Source: an uncultured Eubacteriales bacterium (lineage in GTDB: Bacteria; Bacillota; Clostridia; Christensenellales; Aristaeellaceae). From it: DNA of 64,000 nt. The position numbers and the translations under genes were made by a program. The notes below the pieces were generated by a model. The model did no database searches. It was not told the origin of the DNA and saw only the letters and a list, made by a program, of their open reading frames with translations. Shown in pieces: positions 43,664 to 52,440 of this stretch (positions are counted from its first letter, which is position 1; every line of letters starts with the position of its first letter). The stretch covers positions 1-64,000 of the forward strand of contig ONRC01000007.1 of NCBI GenBank assembly GCA_900320085.1, in the 5' to 3' direction.

Positions 43664-43674
43664 CCCGGCCTTTA

Positions 43675-43839
43675 TCAAAAGGTTCCTTTTTTACTCAGCC
43701 AATCTTTTTGCCGGATCAATTGTTCCCTGATGAGACGGAATTCCTCCGCTGCCGATATTCCGGCCCGCTCATCGGGGATTTTTTTCTGCTCTTTTGTCAG
43801 CGCGGCAGAGTAGGCTTTTTGCTTCCGCGGAAGGTATGT
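43675..43839 (-). pseudogene. Possible startless small ORF overlapping the GNAT gene end
   Basis: In a frame shifted by one from the GNAT tail, an open frame reads TYLPRKQKAYSAALTKEQKK then IPDERAGISAAEEF and RLIREQLIRQKDWLSKKGTF before a stop at 43675. It looks protein-like (amphipathic helices) while the last 24 residues of the GNAT frame do not. There is no ATG, GTG or TTG between it and the upstream in-frame stop at 43849-43851, so it is either a decayed gene or reached by frameshifting from the GNAT. Confidence 0.35.
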
Positions 43840-44344
43840 CGCCCTTCGTCAGCTCCATTTCCCGACAGCTCCATACTTCATTTCCAATCGGATAGCAGAC
43901 CCGTTCGTGCCCGGACACATCCCGGAAGCCCGCCGCCCGATAGCACCGATAGGCCGGTTCATTATTTTCAAACACACCCAGGGTGATTTTTTCCACTCTC
44001 AAAAAATCAAAGGCATAGCGAATGGACAGCGCCAGCATTTCCCGGCCGTATCCCTTTCCGCGTTTCTCAGGGGCCACGATCACGAAGCCGAACCGCAAAA
44101 CCGTTTTCTTTTCATCCGTGAACCGCATGATCAGATGGCCTGCAATCCCTGTTTCGTCAAAGGCCGTGAATTCGTAAAAGCTGTCCGAATCGGCCATGGC
44201 ATCATAATGCCGGTTCAAATCCGCCGCCGCAATGGGATAGGCGGGAAACCGATCCGCGCTCCATTTTCTAAAAGCGGTTTCATCCCCAATCCAGGAAACA
44301 ACCGCAGCCGCATCGCAGGCTTTATAGGGCCTCAGCCGCAGCAT
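43769..44344 (-). CDS. GNAT family N-acetyltransferase (RimJ/RimL-like)
   Basis: 191 aa. MLRLRPYKACDAAAVVSWI start, GFVIVAPEKRGKGYGREMLALS acetyl-CoA loop (R/Q-x-x-G-x-G variant), and VFENNEPAYRCYRAAGFRDV, the standard GNAT motif B. Preceded by GAGGAGAGG and only 31 bp after the NRPS stop on the same strand, so the two are probably cotranscribed. It could N-acylate the NRPS product or be an unrelated resistance/modification enzyme. The last 24 residues overlap another protein-like frame. Confidence 0.87.
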   Translation of the reverse strand: MLRLRPYKACDAAAVVSWIGDETAFRKWSADRFPAYPIAAADLNRHYDAMADSDSFYEFTAFDETGIAGHLIMRFTDEKKTVLRFGFVIVAPEKRGKGYGREMLALSIRYAFDFLRVEKITLGVFENNEPAYRCYRAAGFRDVSGHERVCYPIGNEVWSCREMELTKGDIPSAEAKSLLCRADKRAEKNPR

Positions 44345-44375
44345 AGATTCCTCTCCTCTCGCCTGTCAGATATTA

Positions 44376-47300
44376 TTATCGTCCGGCAATTTGGTTCAGA
44401 TACTTTCCGCAAAGCCGGATGAAGGTCCGCATGTTCTCCTGTTTATAGCCCTGCTTCATGTATTCCAGCTCGATGCTGATCATGCCATCGCTTTCCGTGA
44501 AATAAATGTCCGCGTGGCCGCCCATGGCGCCGTCCTCCTCCAGGGGCAGCGCCTCAGCGTCAAAGCCTTCCATGTTTTCCTCGCTTCCCAGGTCGGCAAC
44601 ATAGTTGACGGCGATGCAGTCCAGGTCAAAGTCCTCCACCTCGGCCCGGTAATCGCAGATGCTGTTGGCAAAGCTGTCGATCACCTGCCCGTTGATCGCG
44701 GCCATCACATGTTCCAGGTCCTCATACCGCTTCAGGTCAATGGCCACCGGCAGGGTTTTGAACACCAATCCCACCGAGCTTTGCAAATATGTTTCCGTGC
44801 GGTTGCTGTTGAGGTAATCCACGTTGATTTCATCCCTGCCGCAGTATTCCTGCAAGGCCAGGATCACCGCGGCGATCGCCATAACGCTGCGGGAATAGCC
44901 CGTCCGGATTTCCGCCGCTTTCATCTGATCCGTGGAGAGCACGTCCTCCAGGTCTTCGACGGCGCTTTCCGGTTCAAACGTTTCAAAGTCCGGCGTGGGA
45001 ATGCGGCACCAGTTCCTGCCGCCCAGCAGGTTATTGAAGTACTCCCAGGCACGTTTGAATTCCTCGGTTTCCCGCGCTTCGTATTCCTTCCGCAGGTAGC
45101 TGTAGAAGTAATCCCGGGTCAATTCTTCTCCCCGGTACGCTTTGGCAATATCGCGCAGCAGGATGCCGATGGAGAAGCCGTCGGAAACCGTGTGGTGCAT
45201 ATCCGTAAACAGGTAAACATCCTCTCCGCAGCGCAGCACCTTGGCGCGGAACAGCGGCTGGCGGAACAGCGTGAACGGCTTCTTTAAGGCGGTTGAAAGC
45301 GTTCCCGCCTCTTCCGGAGAAATATCCTTTACTTCCGTTTTTCCCGGGAACCCGGGCACGATTTGCAGACGGATGTTTCCGTCCTCGTCGAACACGAACG
45401 TAGAGCAGAGCGCAGGGTGCTGCTGCACCGCCTTGTCCACGGCGGCGGCCAGCCTTTTGGCATCCACCTTCGCGCCGATCTTATACAGGCTGGCCAGGTT
45501 GCACATGCAGGAATATACATCCGCAAACTGATCGTCGATCATCATGATCTGACCCTTATGGGCGGGGATGCTCATGGTTCTGGCCTCGTCCTCGAAGCGT
45601 TCCATATCCTCTTGCCTCAGGGAAGCAACCGCTTCGGCGATGCGCTGGGCCGTCCTGTGGGTGAAAATCATCTTGGCGCTCAGACCGTCCACGCCCGCGC
45701 TGGTCATCAGCATCATGGATTTTAAGGAATCGCCGCCGATTTCAAAGAAATCGTCCTGAATGCCTACGGTGTTGGCGTCAAGATCCAGCACCTTTTCCAT
45801 CGCTTCGCACAGCCTGCGTTCCGTTTCGTTCCTCGGCGCTTCATAGGCCGTCTTTCTTTCCGCAAAGTCGGGCTCGGGCAGCAGGGCGCGGTTGATCTTC
45901 CCGGAGGCGGTCATGGGCATCCGCTCCACGCGGATGAAGCAGCCGGGGATCATGTAATCCGTCAGGGTCTCCGCCATGAAGGCTTTCAGCGCTTTTTCAT
46001 CGACCGAAGCGGAGGCTTGATAGTAGAGGCACAGCGTATTCTTTTTCACCGCCGCCACCGCGTGAACGATCCGGGGGAAGCCTGCCGCGCGGTTTTCGAC
46101 CTCGCCCAGCTCGATGCGGAAGCCCCTCAGCTTTACCTGGAAGTCGATGCGCCCGCAGTATTCCAGCTGGCCTTCCTCGTTGTACCGGGCCAGGTCGCCC
46201 GTGTGATAGACCTTTACCCGGTCTTTGCCGCGAAGCGTGATCCGGGCGAATTTTTCCGCCGTCAGCTCGGGCCGGTTCAGATAGCCCAGCGCCATCTGCG
46301 GCCCGGCCAGGCACAGCTCCCCGGTCATGCCCTGGGGCAGCAGCCAGCCCGCCGCATCGACGATATAGCCCGCGCAGTTATACAGCGGCCGGCCAATGGG
46401 GATCGGATTGTATTGCTTTCCTTTTTCCAGTTCAAAATAGGTGGCGATCACGGTAAACTCCGTAGGGCCATAAACATTGAAAACGTGGCCGCGTGCTTTG
46501 GGGGTGATGGTCATGGCTTCGCCGCCCATATCAAGGTAATTCACATCCAGCGGCTCATCCTTGGCCAGGAGCTGGCCGAACTGGGTGGAATAGCTGCCGC
46601 CGTTGATGCGATGCTTCGCAATGAAGCGGCGCATTTCAACAATGTCCCGCCGCGCCTCCTCGGGAGCGATGATGACCGTTCCGCCCACGGTGAGCGCGGG
46701 ATACAGATTCTCTACGGAGGCGTCAAAGGAAAAGTTCGGGTGGACGCTGATTCTGCTGTTCTCGGTCAGCTGCCATCTGTGGCTGACGAAGCGCACAAAG
46801 CACAGCAGCGCTTTGTGCTGGATCACCACGCCTTTGGGCCGTCCCGTGGAGCCGGAGGTGTAGATCATATACGCCGCTTTTTCCGGGGCGGCGTCATTGC
46901 GTCCGGGGGCGGCAGGCGCAGGACCTGAAAGGATTTCATGAACCAGCGCTTCGGTAAAAACGAGCCTCGCGCCGGAGTCCGAAAGCATGTATTCCACTCT
47001 GTCCGCCGGATAATCCAAATCAATGGGTACGTAGGCGACGCCTGCTTTATGCGCGCCCAGCACCACTGCGTGAAATTCCTTCACGCGGCCCATGCGAACC
47101 GCGGCGAATTCGTTTTCTGTGATTTCCTTCGACCGGATGTAGGCGGCGATTTTGTCCGATGCCTCGTCCAGCTCGCGGTAGGTCATTTCGCTGTCGGCAT
47201 CCACGACGGCGGTTTGATCCGGCCTTTGCTTGGCCTGCGCCTTGAACAGATCGACCCAGGTGACGGAAGTATCGTAATCCATTTTTTCACCCTGAGAAAG

Positions 47301-50300
47301 GGCGATGACGGCTTCCTCATCCGCCGGATTCAGCAGCGGCAGGGAGCGGACGGGCTTTTCCGGTTGCTCGGTCAGCATCCGCATATACTGCTCCAGCAGC
47401 TTCAGCACCCGTTCCGCCTCCGCCTTTCTGTATCGCTCCGGAGAATAGGACAGGCTGATCAGCGCGCCGCCGTCGGCCTGGGTCATCACGTCCACAGTGA
47501 TGCCGCCGATAGGTTCTTCCTTCACCAGCACCGGCTTCATGAAGGAACCGGCCTGATCGTCCGCCATATAGTTTTCGATGGAAATCAGCGAATACGCCAG
47601 ATCGTCGGTGGTGTTCATCGCCTTTTTCAAGTCGGCGAGGGGACAGAAATCGTATTCGCCTGTCTGCGCGCACTGATTGTGGATTTCCTGCAGCAGGGTT
47701 CTGCCGGTGGAATCCTTGCCGATTCTCAGGCGTGTGGGAACGGAGTTGATGAAGGGACCGACCAGGTCCGTTACGTCAAAGGAATTCTTGTCGCGCCCGG
47801 ACACGACCCGGTTGAATACCACGTCGTCCATCCGGCATGCCGTCGCCAGGGTCAAACCCCAGGCCGTGGTGATGCCCTCGGCCAGGGTCACGCCAAAGTT
47901 TCTGCATGTATTGTCAAAGCATTCCGCGGCTTTGGGGGAAACCGTGCAGAAAATTACATTCGTCTCGCTGCGCTCCCTTTCTGGGATCGGGGTGTGGGCA
48001 GGGATTTCCGCCTTTCCTTCGTACCCGTCCAGCAGCGTTTTGAAGCAATTGACAGCGGCGTTTCGGTCTTTTAACAGCAATTCCCGAACGGCCTGTTCAA
48101 ACTTTCCTTCGTCTGTCGTTCCGACCTCAATGGGCTTATCGGTTCCTTGATCCTTCGCCATCCGCAGGAATTCTTCCAAATCCTTCAGGTAGGTATCCAC
48201 GCACCAGCCGTCCATAACGATGTGATGCACAGCGGTAATGAGGAAGCAGCTGTTTTCCCCCGTTCTGGCGCACACCAACCGGAACAGCGGCTTGTCCTGC
48301 AAGTCAAAGCCGTTTGCGAGCAAATCTTCCCGGATGCCGTAAGCGGCGGCAAGCGGGTCTTTCTCCCCGCTGATATCGGTCATGGTCAGGCCCAGCTGCC
48401 TGTCCGTGATCGCCTGCCGGGGCACAGAAACGCCCTTGTGAAGGATAGCCGTCCGGAGCACTTCATGCTTCCGTCCCAGGGCATCCAAGGCAAGCCTGAG
48501 CTCCTTTTCCGTGGGCACATAGCTGAGCGCATAAATATCCACCAGGCGGTAGGCGGAAGACGCAGGGGCGGATACATGGGAAAGGAGCATCCCCTCCTGG
48601 AGCGGCGTCAGCGGATAAATGCGCTTGAGCGTCTCCCCCCGGGATGAAAAGCCCGCCACAACAGCGTCGAATTCCTCCTCGCTCCAGGCCGGCTCGCCCA
48701 GGTCGGAAGCGGTGATTTCTTTTGTATTCCGGGTTTCAAGGTGTGCCGCGAGGCGATGGATTTCCTTTAATATCCCATCCGCAAAAGCATTGGCCGTCTT
48801 TTCATCATACTGATCAGCGTTGTAATCCAGCCACAGGCCGAATTGTCCCCCGTCGATCAGGCAGTTGACGGTCAGGTCGGCGCCGTCGCAATTTTCCTTC
48901 GCCTGATAATCCAGCCCGGCGGCGAAGCCGTCCCGGCTGTCTGGCACAAAGTATTGCTGTTCCCGGCCCTCGCCCGACACGTTGCCCAGATAATTGAATA
49001 CGATCTTGGGCGTCCGGTCCTTTTCAAAGCAAAGCGGCTGCTTCCCCTCCACAAAAGCCAGGATGTTGTAGCCGACGCCCTTGTTGGGCACGCGGTGCAG
49101 CGTTTCCTTGACCCGAATCAGGTCATGCCGGGCATCGCCGGTGATGTCCTCGAACACCACCGGATAAATGGACGTGAACCAGCCAACGGTCCTGCCGGTG
49201 AGCAGTTCCTTGCCCAGAGGTTCGCGTCCATGGCCCTCCATCTGGACGGACACGGCGTTCCTGCCGAAGACATATCGATAGCTTTGCGCCACCGCCGTCA
49301 GCAGCAGATCGTTGATCTCCAGGCCGTAGGCGGAAAGCCGGGCCGAAAGCAGCCCGTTCGTTTCGGTCTCGTTCATCCGCACGGTCAGGCGGTCAAAGCG
49401 CCGGGTGTAATCCCTGCCCAGGGAGGTTTCCAGGGACAGCATTTTCTTTTCGACTTTCTTCCAGTAGGGAATTTCCAGCGACAGTTCATAGCTGTCCCGG
49501 TACGCCTGCATGGCGCGGACATAATCCTGGTAGGTTTCCGTTTTCGCGGGCAGAGCGATGGTCTCCCCATTGACCGCCTGGCCATAAGCTGTTTCCAGGT
49601 CGTCCAGCAAAATACGCCAGGAAATGCCGTCCACGATGGTGTGGTGGGCGGTGATGAAGAACAGCGCCCGCCCCGGCAGGCGCAGCACCGCCGCCCTGAC
49701 CAAGCTGTTTTCCACATCCAGCGCGGATTGAATGTTTTCGCAGCAGTCTGCGATCTCGCCTTTATCGTCTTTTTCCAGGGCATACTGTTCAATTGTGACG
49801 GCGTGAACCGCGGCATCCGCCTTCTTCACATACAGGTGTCCATCCTGAAGGCGCGCGCGAAGCAGATCGTGCTGCCAGCACAGCGCGTCCAGCGCCTTTT
49901 GCAAGGCGGGAAGGTCGATGCTTCCCTTCCATTCCAGCAGTGTGGACTGGTTAAAATACGCTGGGTTGGGGTAAGTTAGATGCTTGTAGAACAGGAAAAT
50001 AGCGCTGTCCCCAATCAGTCCTTCGATGGGTTCTGCGGTTTTGTTTGCTTCCGCAGCGACCTGCCGGCAGCAGGCAGCGATGGCTTCCACCGTGCGGAAT
50101 TTCAGCACGTCGGCCACCTTCAGGCTCAAATTGTGTTCTCGCAAAAAGCATACGAACCGAATCGCCTTGATAGAGTCGCCGCCCATGTCCAGAAAATCGT
50201 CCGCCGCGCCCAGCTCCTCCTGCGCGCCCAGGGCTTTTTTCATGCAGAGAGCCACGGCTTTTTCCGCGTCTGTGCGGGGGGCCACGAAATCATTCGTCCG

Positions 50301-51770
50301 CTTGAGCGAAGGCTCCGGCAGGGCTTTGCGGTCCAGTTTGCCGTTGGGGGTTTCCGGCATCTTTTCAAGCCGGCCGAACCAGCCCGGAATCATGTAGTCC
50401 GTCAGGGTTTCCCCCAGGAAGCGCTTCAGTTCTTCTTCGTCAATCGTTTCCTCGGCGGTATAATACAGGCACAGCGTGTCCTTCCTGACCTCCGCCGCCG
50501 CCTGCCGGATGCCCGCGAATTTCAGCGCGGCGGTTTCCACCTCGCCCAGCTCGATGCGGAAGCCACGCAGCTTCACCTGGGAGTCGATCCGGCCGCAGAA
50601 CTCCAATTGCCCTTCCGCGTTGTACCGGGCCAGGTCGCCCGTGCGGTAGACCTTTCGCACATCTCCTTCCGCAATCCGAACATCCACAAATTTTTCTTGG
50701 GTCAGCTCCGGCCGCTTCCAATAGCCCAGCGCCAGCTGCGGCCCGGCAAGGCACAGTTCGCCGATTTCCCCGAGGGGCAGCAGCTCCAGGTTTTCATCCA
50801 GGATAAACGCCGCGCAGTTATAGAGCGGGCGGCCGATGGGAATGGGGTGATAGTCCCTGTCCTTTTCAATTTCGTAATAGGTGGCGTCCACGGTAAATTC
50901 GGTGGGACCGTAGGTGTTGTATACCGCGCCCGTCACGTTTGGAACGCCGGTCATGGCCTCGCCGCCAAGACAAATATAGTCAACGTTCAGCGCTTTGTCC
51001 ATCGCCAGGATCTGGCCGAACCGGGTGGAATAGCAGCCGCCCGTCACGCGCATGTCCCGGATGAACTTCTGCATGTCAAAAATATCCTTCCGGACTTCCT
51101 CCGGCACGATCACCAGCGTTCCGCCCACGGTCAGCACGGGAAACAGGTCCTCCACGGAAGCGTCAAAAGCGAAATTGGAATGGCAGCCGATCCTGCTGTC
51201 AGCGGTCAAATGCCATCTGCTTCGGATAAAATGGATAAAGTTCAGCAGGGCTTTATGCTGAATCATCACGCCCTTGGGCTTGCCGGTGGAGCCGGAGGTA
51301 TAGATCATATAGGCGAGGGTGTCCGGTTTACAGCGGTACCCCTCCGGGAAAACCGCCGCTTCCGTCTTGAGCGCTGCTGCCGCCGTCACATCCGTCATCA
51401 CGAGGCGGGCTTCGCAGTCGTCCAGCATATAGGCGATGCGTTCCGTAGGGTAGTCCAGGTCGATCGGCACATAAGCGCCTCCCGCCTTATGAATGCCCAG
51501 CACCACAGCGAGGAATTCTTTTTCCCGGTGCATCTTGACCGCGACGAACTCGTTTTCCCGCAGTCCTTTTCGCATCAGGTATCCCGCCACGCGGTCCGAC
51601 GCTTCGTGCAGCTCCTGATAGGAGAAGCTGCCGCTTTCATCCTCTACCGCGGTCTGATTCGGATGCTTTTTTACTTCGCGCAAAAATAAATCCAGCCATG
51701 TCTCCGCCGCGTCGTAAGCAAGTTTTTCCCCTTCCGAAACCGCAAGGATACGGGTGAACTGTTCATTCAT
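44376..51770 (-). CDS. Two-module nonribosomal peptide synthetase, A-T-E-C-A-T-C
   Basis: 2464 aa. Module 1: adenylation (about 20-490; YTSGSTGKPKG 157-167, GRIDSQVKLRGFRIELGE, A10 Lys478), carrier protein (phosphopantetheine Ser533 in MGGDSIKA), epimerization domain (about 590-1035; HHTIVDGISWRIL 709-721, EGHGRE 845-850, GRTVGWFTSIYP 859-870, NYLGN). Module 2: condensation (about 1045-1475; HHIVMDG 1182-1188), adenylation (about 1490-1970; YTSGSTGRPKG, A10 Lys1958), carrier (Ser2015), then a final condensation-like domain (about 2070-2464; HHTVSDG 2192-2198). No thioesterase or reductase. Read by alignment to GrsA, the binding-pocket codes are about DAECCGTVD-K and DAESDGVVI-K, with Glu at 239 in both. 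Predicted product: a dipeptide with a D first residue. Confidence 0.95.
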   Translation of the reverse strand: MNEQFTRILAVSEGEKLAYDAAETWLDLFLREVKKHPNQTAVEDESGSFSYQELHEASDRVAGYLMRKGLRENEFVAVKMHREKEFLAVVLGIHKAGGAYVPIDLDYPTERIAYMLDDCEARLVMTDVTAAAALKTEAAVFPEGYRCKPDTLAYMIYTSGSTGKPKGVMIQHKALLNFIHFIRSRWHLTADSRIGCHSNFAFDASVEDLFPVLTVGGTLVIVPEEVRKDIFDMQKFIRDMRVTGGCYSTRFGQILAMDKALNVDYICLGGEAMTGVPNVTGAVYNTYGPTEFTVDATYYEIEKDRDYHPIPIGRPLYNCAAFILDENLELLPLGEIGELCLAGPQLALGYWKRPELTQEKFVDVRIAEGDVRKVYRTGDLARYNAEGQLEFCGRIDSQVKLRGFRIELGEVETAALKFAGIRQAAAEVRKDTLCLYYTAEETIDEEELKRFLGETLTDYMIPGWFGRLEKMPETPNGKLDRKALPEPSLKRTNDFVAPRTDAEKAVALCMKKALGAQEELGAADDFLDMGGDSIKAIRFVCFLREHNLSLKVADVLKFRTVEAIAACCRQVAAEANKTAEPIEGLIGDSAIFLFYKHLTYPNPAYFNQSTLLEWKGSIDLPALQKALDALCWQHDLLRARLQDGHLYVKKADAAVHAVTIEQYALEKDDKGEIADCCENIQSALDVENSLVRAAVLRLPGRALFFITAHHTIVDGISWRILLDDLETAYGQAVNGETIALPAKTETYQDYVRAMQAYRDSYELSLEIPYWKKVEKKMLSLETSLGRDYTRRFDRLTVRMNETETNGLLSARLSAYGLEINDLLLTAVAQSYRYVFGRNAVSVQMEGHGREPLGKELLTGRTVGWFTSIYPVVFEDITGDARHDLIRVKETLHRVPNKGVGYNILAFVEGKQPLCFEKDRTPKIVFNYLGNVSGEGREQQYFVPDSRDGFAAGLDYQAKENCDGADLTVNCLIDGGQFGLWLDYNADQYDEKTANAFADGILKEIHRLAAHLETRNTKEITASDLGEPAWSEEEFDAVVAGFSSRGETLKRIYPLTPLQEGMLLSHVSAPASSAYRLVDIYALSYVPTEKELRLALDALGRKHEVLRTAILHKGVSVPRQAITDRQLGLTMTDISGEKDPLAAAYGIREDLLANGFDLQDKPLFRLVCARTGENSCFLITAVHHIVMDGWCVDTYLKDLEEFLRMAKDQGTDKPIEVGTTDEGKFEQAVRELLLKDRNAAVNCFKTLLDGYEGKAEIPAHTPIPERERSETNVIFCTVSPKAAECFDNTCRNFGVTLAEGITTAWGLTLATACRMDDVVFNRVVSGRDKNSFDVTDLVGPFINSVPTRLRIGKDSTGRTLLQEIHNQCAQTGEYDFCPLADLKKAMNTTDDLAYSLISIENYMADDQAGSFMKPVLVKEEPIGGITVDVMTQADGGALISLSYSPERYRKAEAERVLKLLEQYMRMLTEQPEKPVRSLPLLNPADEEAVIALSQGEKMDYDTSVTWVDLFKAQAKQRPDQTAVVDADSEMTYRELDEASDKIAAYIRSKEITENEFAAVRMGRVKEFHAVVLGAHKAGVAYVPIDLDYPADRVEYMLSDSGARLVFTEALVHEILSGPAPAAPGRNDAAPEKAAYMIYTSGSTGRPKGVVIQHKALLCFVRFVSHRWQLTENSRISVHPNFSFDASVENLYPALTVGGTVIIAPEEARRDIVEMRRFIAKHRINGGSYSTQFGQLLAKDEPLDVNYLDMGGEAMTITPKARGHVFNVYGPTEFTVIATYFELEKGKQYNPIPIGRPLYNCAGYIVDAAGWLLPQGMTGELCLAGPQMALGYLNRPELTAEKFARITLRGKDRVKVYHTGDLARYNEEGQLEYCGRIDFQVKLRGFRIELGEVENRAAGFPRIVHAVAAVKKNTLCLYYQASASVDEKALKAFMAETLTDYMIPGCFIRVERMPMTASGKINRALLPEPDFAERKTAYEAPRNETERRLCEAMEKVLDLDANTVGIQDDFFEIGGDSLKSMMLMTSAGVDGLSAKMIFTHRTAQRIAEAVASLRQEDMERFEDEARTMSIPAHKGQIMMIDDQFADVYSCMCNLASLYKIGAKVDAKRLAAAVDKAVQQHPALCSTFVFDEDGNIRLQIVPGFPGKTEVKDISPEEAGTLSTALKKPFTLFRQPLFRAKVLRCGEDVYLFTDMHHTVSDGFSIGILLRDIAKAYRGEELTRDYFYSYLRKEYEARETEEFKRAWEYFNNLLGGRNWCRIPTPDFETFEPESAVEDLEDVLSTDQMKAAEIRTGYSRSVMAIAAVILALQEYCGRDEINVDYLNSNRTETYLQSSVGLVFKTLPVAIDLKRYEDLEHVMAAINGQVIDSFANSICDYRAEVEDFDLDCIAVNYVADLGSEENMEGFDAEALPLEEDGAMGGHADIYFTESDGMISIELEYMKQGYKQENMRTFIRLCGKYLNQIAGR

Positions 51771-51954
51771 GATCGCCTGCTCCTTTCAGCACAGCGTCTT
51801 TCGCCGCATTTTTCATACATTCAAAAAAATAAACAAGCCCGGTATTCGACGGTTCTTCATCGCCTGGGCTGAATGAAAAACCACTTTCAATATACTCCAA
51901 TCAGGCCGGAAATTCAACTTGTTTCCAGCCTCCCCGGAGCATTCCCAGATTCAA

Positions 51955-52400
51955 TCATTTGTGCAGCAGGCCATACGGTATTTCCGCCACCCAGGCAAGG
52001 GCCGGAACACCGGTTTTCAGTATGGACGCGCGCAGCGTTTCTTCGGAAGGATGCACACGCACGTCAAATTCTCCATCGGGCGTGACGATGCGAATAGGCC
52101 GGGATACATCATGAACCGCAGCGTCTGTCCCCCGTGGGCAGGGAAAACACACGCTCCGTTTCATTCTCATCTTCACTGTATGGAACCGGGCATTTCGCTT
52201 CGGCTGATCTCTCCGCTCAGCTCCGCGGCGATCGCTTCGTCCCGGAAATAAGCGTCCGTCTGGGCGGAAAGCATCTCCAGGGTTTCTTCCCGGGTCCTGG
52301 GCTCCAAATCCCTGTTGATCAGGATCACATCCTCCGCCTCAGCGGAAAATGCCGTCAGGAGCATCAGCAGGATCGCAATCATTCCAGGCTGAAAAAAATA
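51955..52400 (-). pseudogene. Frameshifted gene for a small secreted protein
   Basis: Three frames piece into one plausible protein. Frame 1 (52173-52382) gives MIAILLMLLTAFSAEAEDV and continues to EISRSEM; extending it upstream across an A7 run on the plus strand (52392-52398) with one base removed gives a better signal peptide starting MNIFFQPGM behind a GGAAAGAG site. A second frame then reads PVPYSEDENETERVFSLPTG, and the third (51955-52176) reads AAVHDVSRPIRIVTPDGE to VAEIPYGLLHK. Each junction has a stop or switch, so the gene looks broken, unless these are sequencing errors. Family not recognised. Confidence 0.5.
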
Positions 52401-52440
52401 TATTCATTTTCTCTTTCCTTCCCGTATCTGTTTGCGGCAG

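Noticed and set aside
48000..51770. Search for a thioesterase or reductase domain in or after the NRPS
   Set aside because: The protein ends within a condensation-type domain; no GxSxG alpha/beta hydrolase or NAD-binding reductase region at either end, and the next gene is a GNAT.
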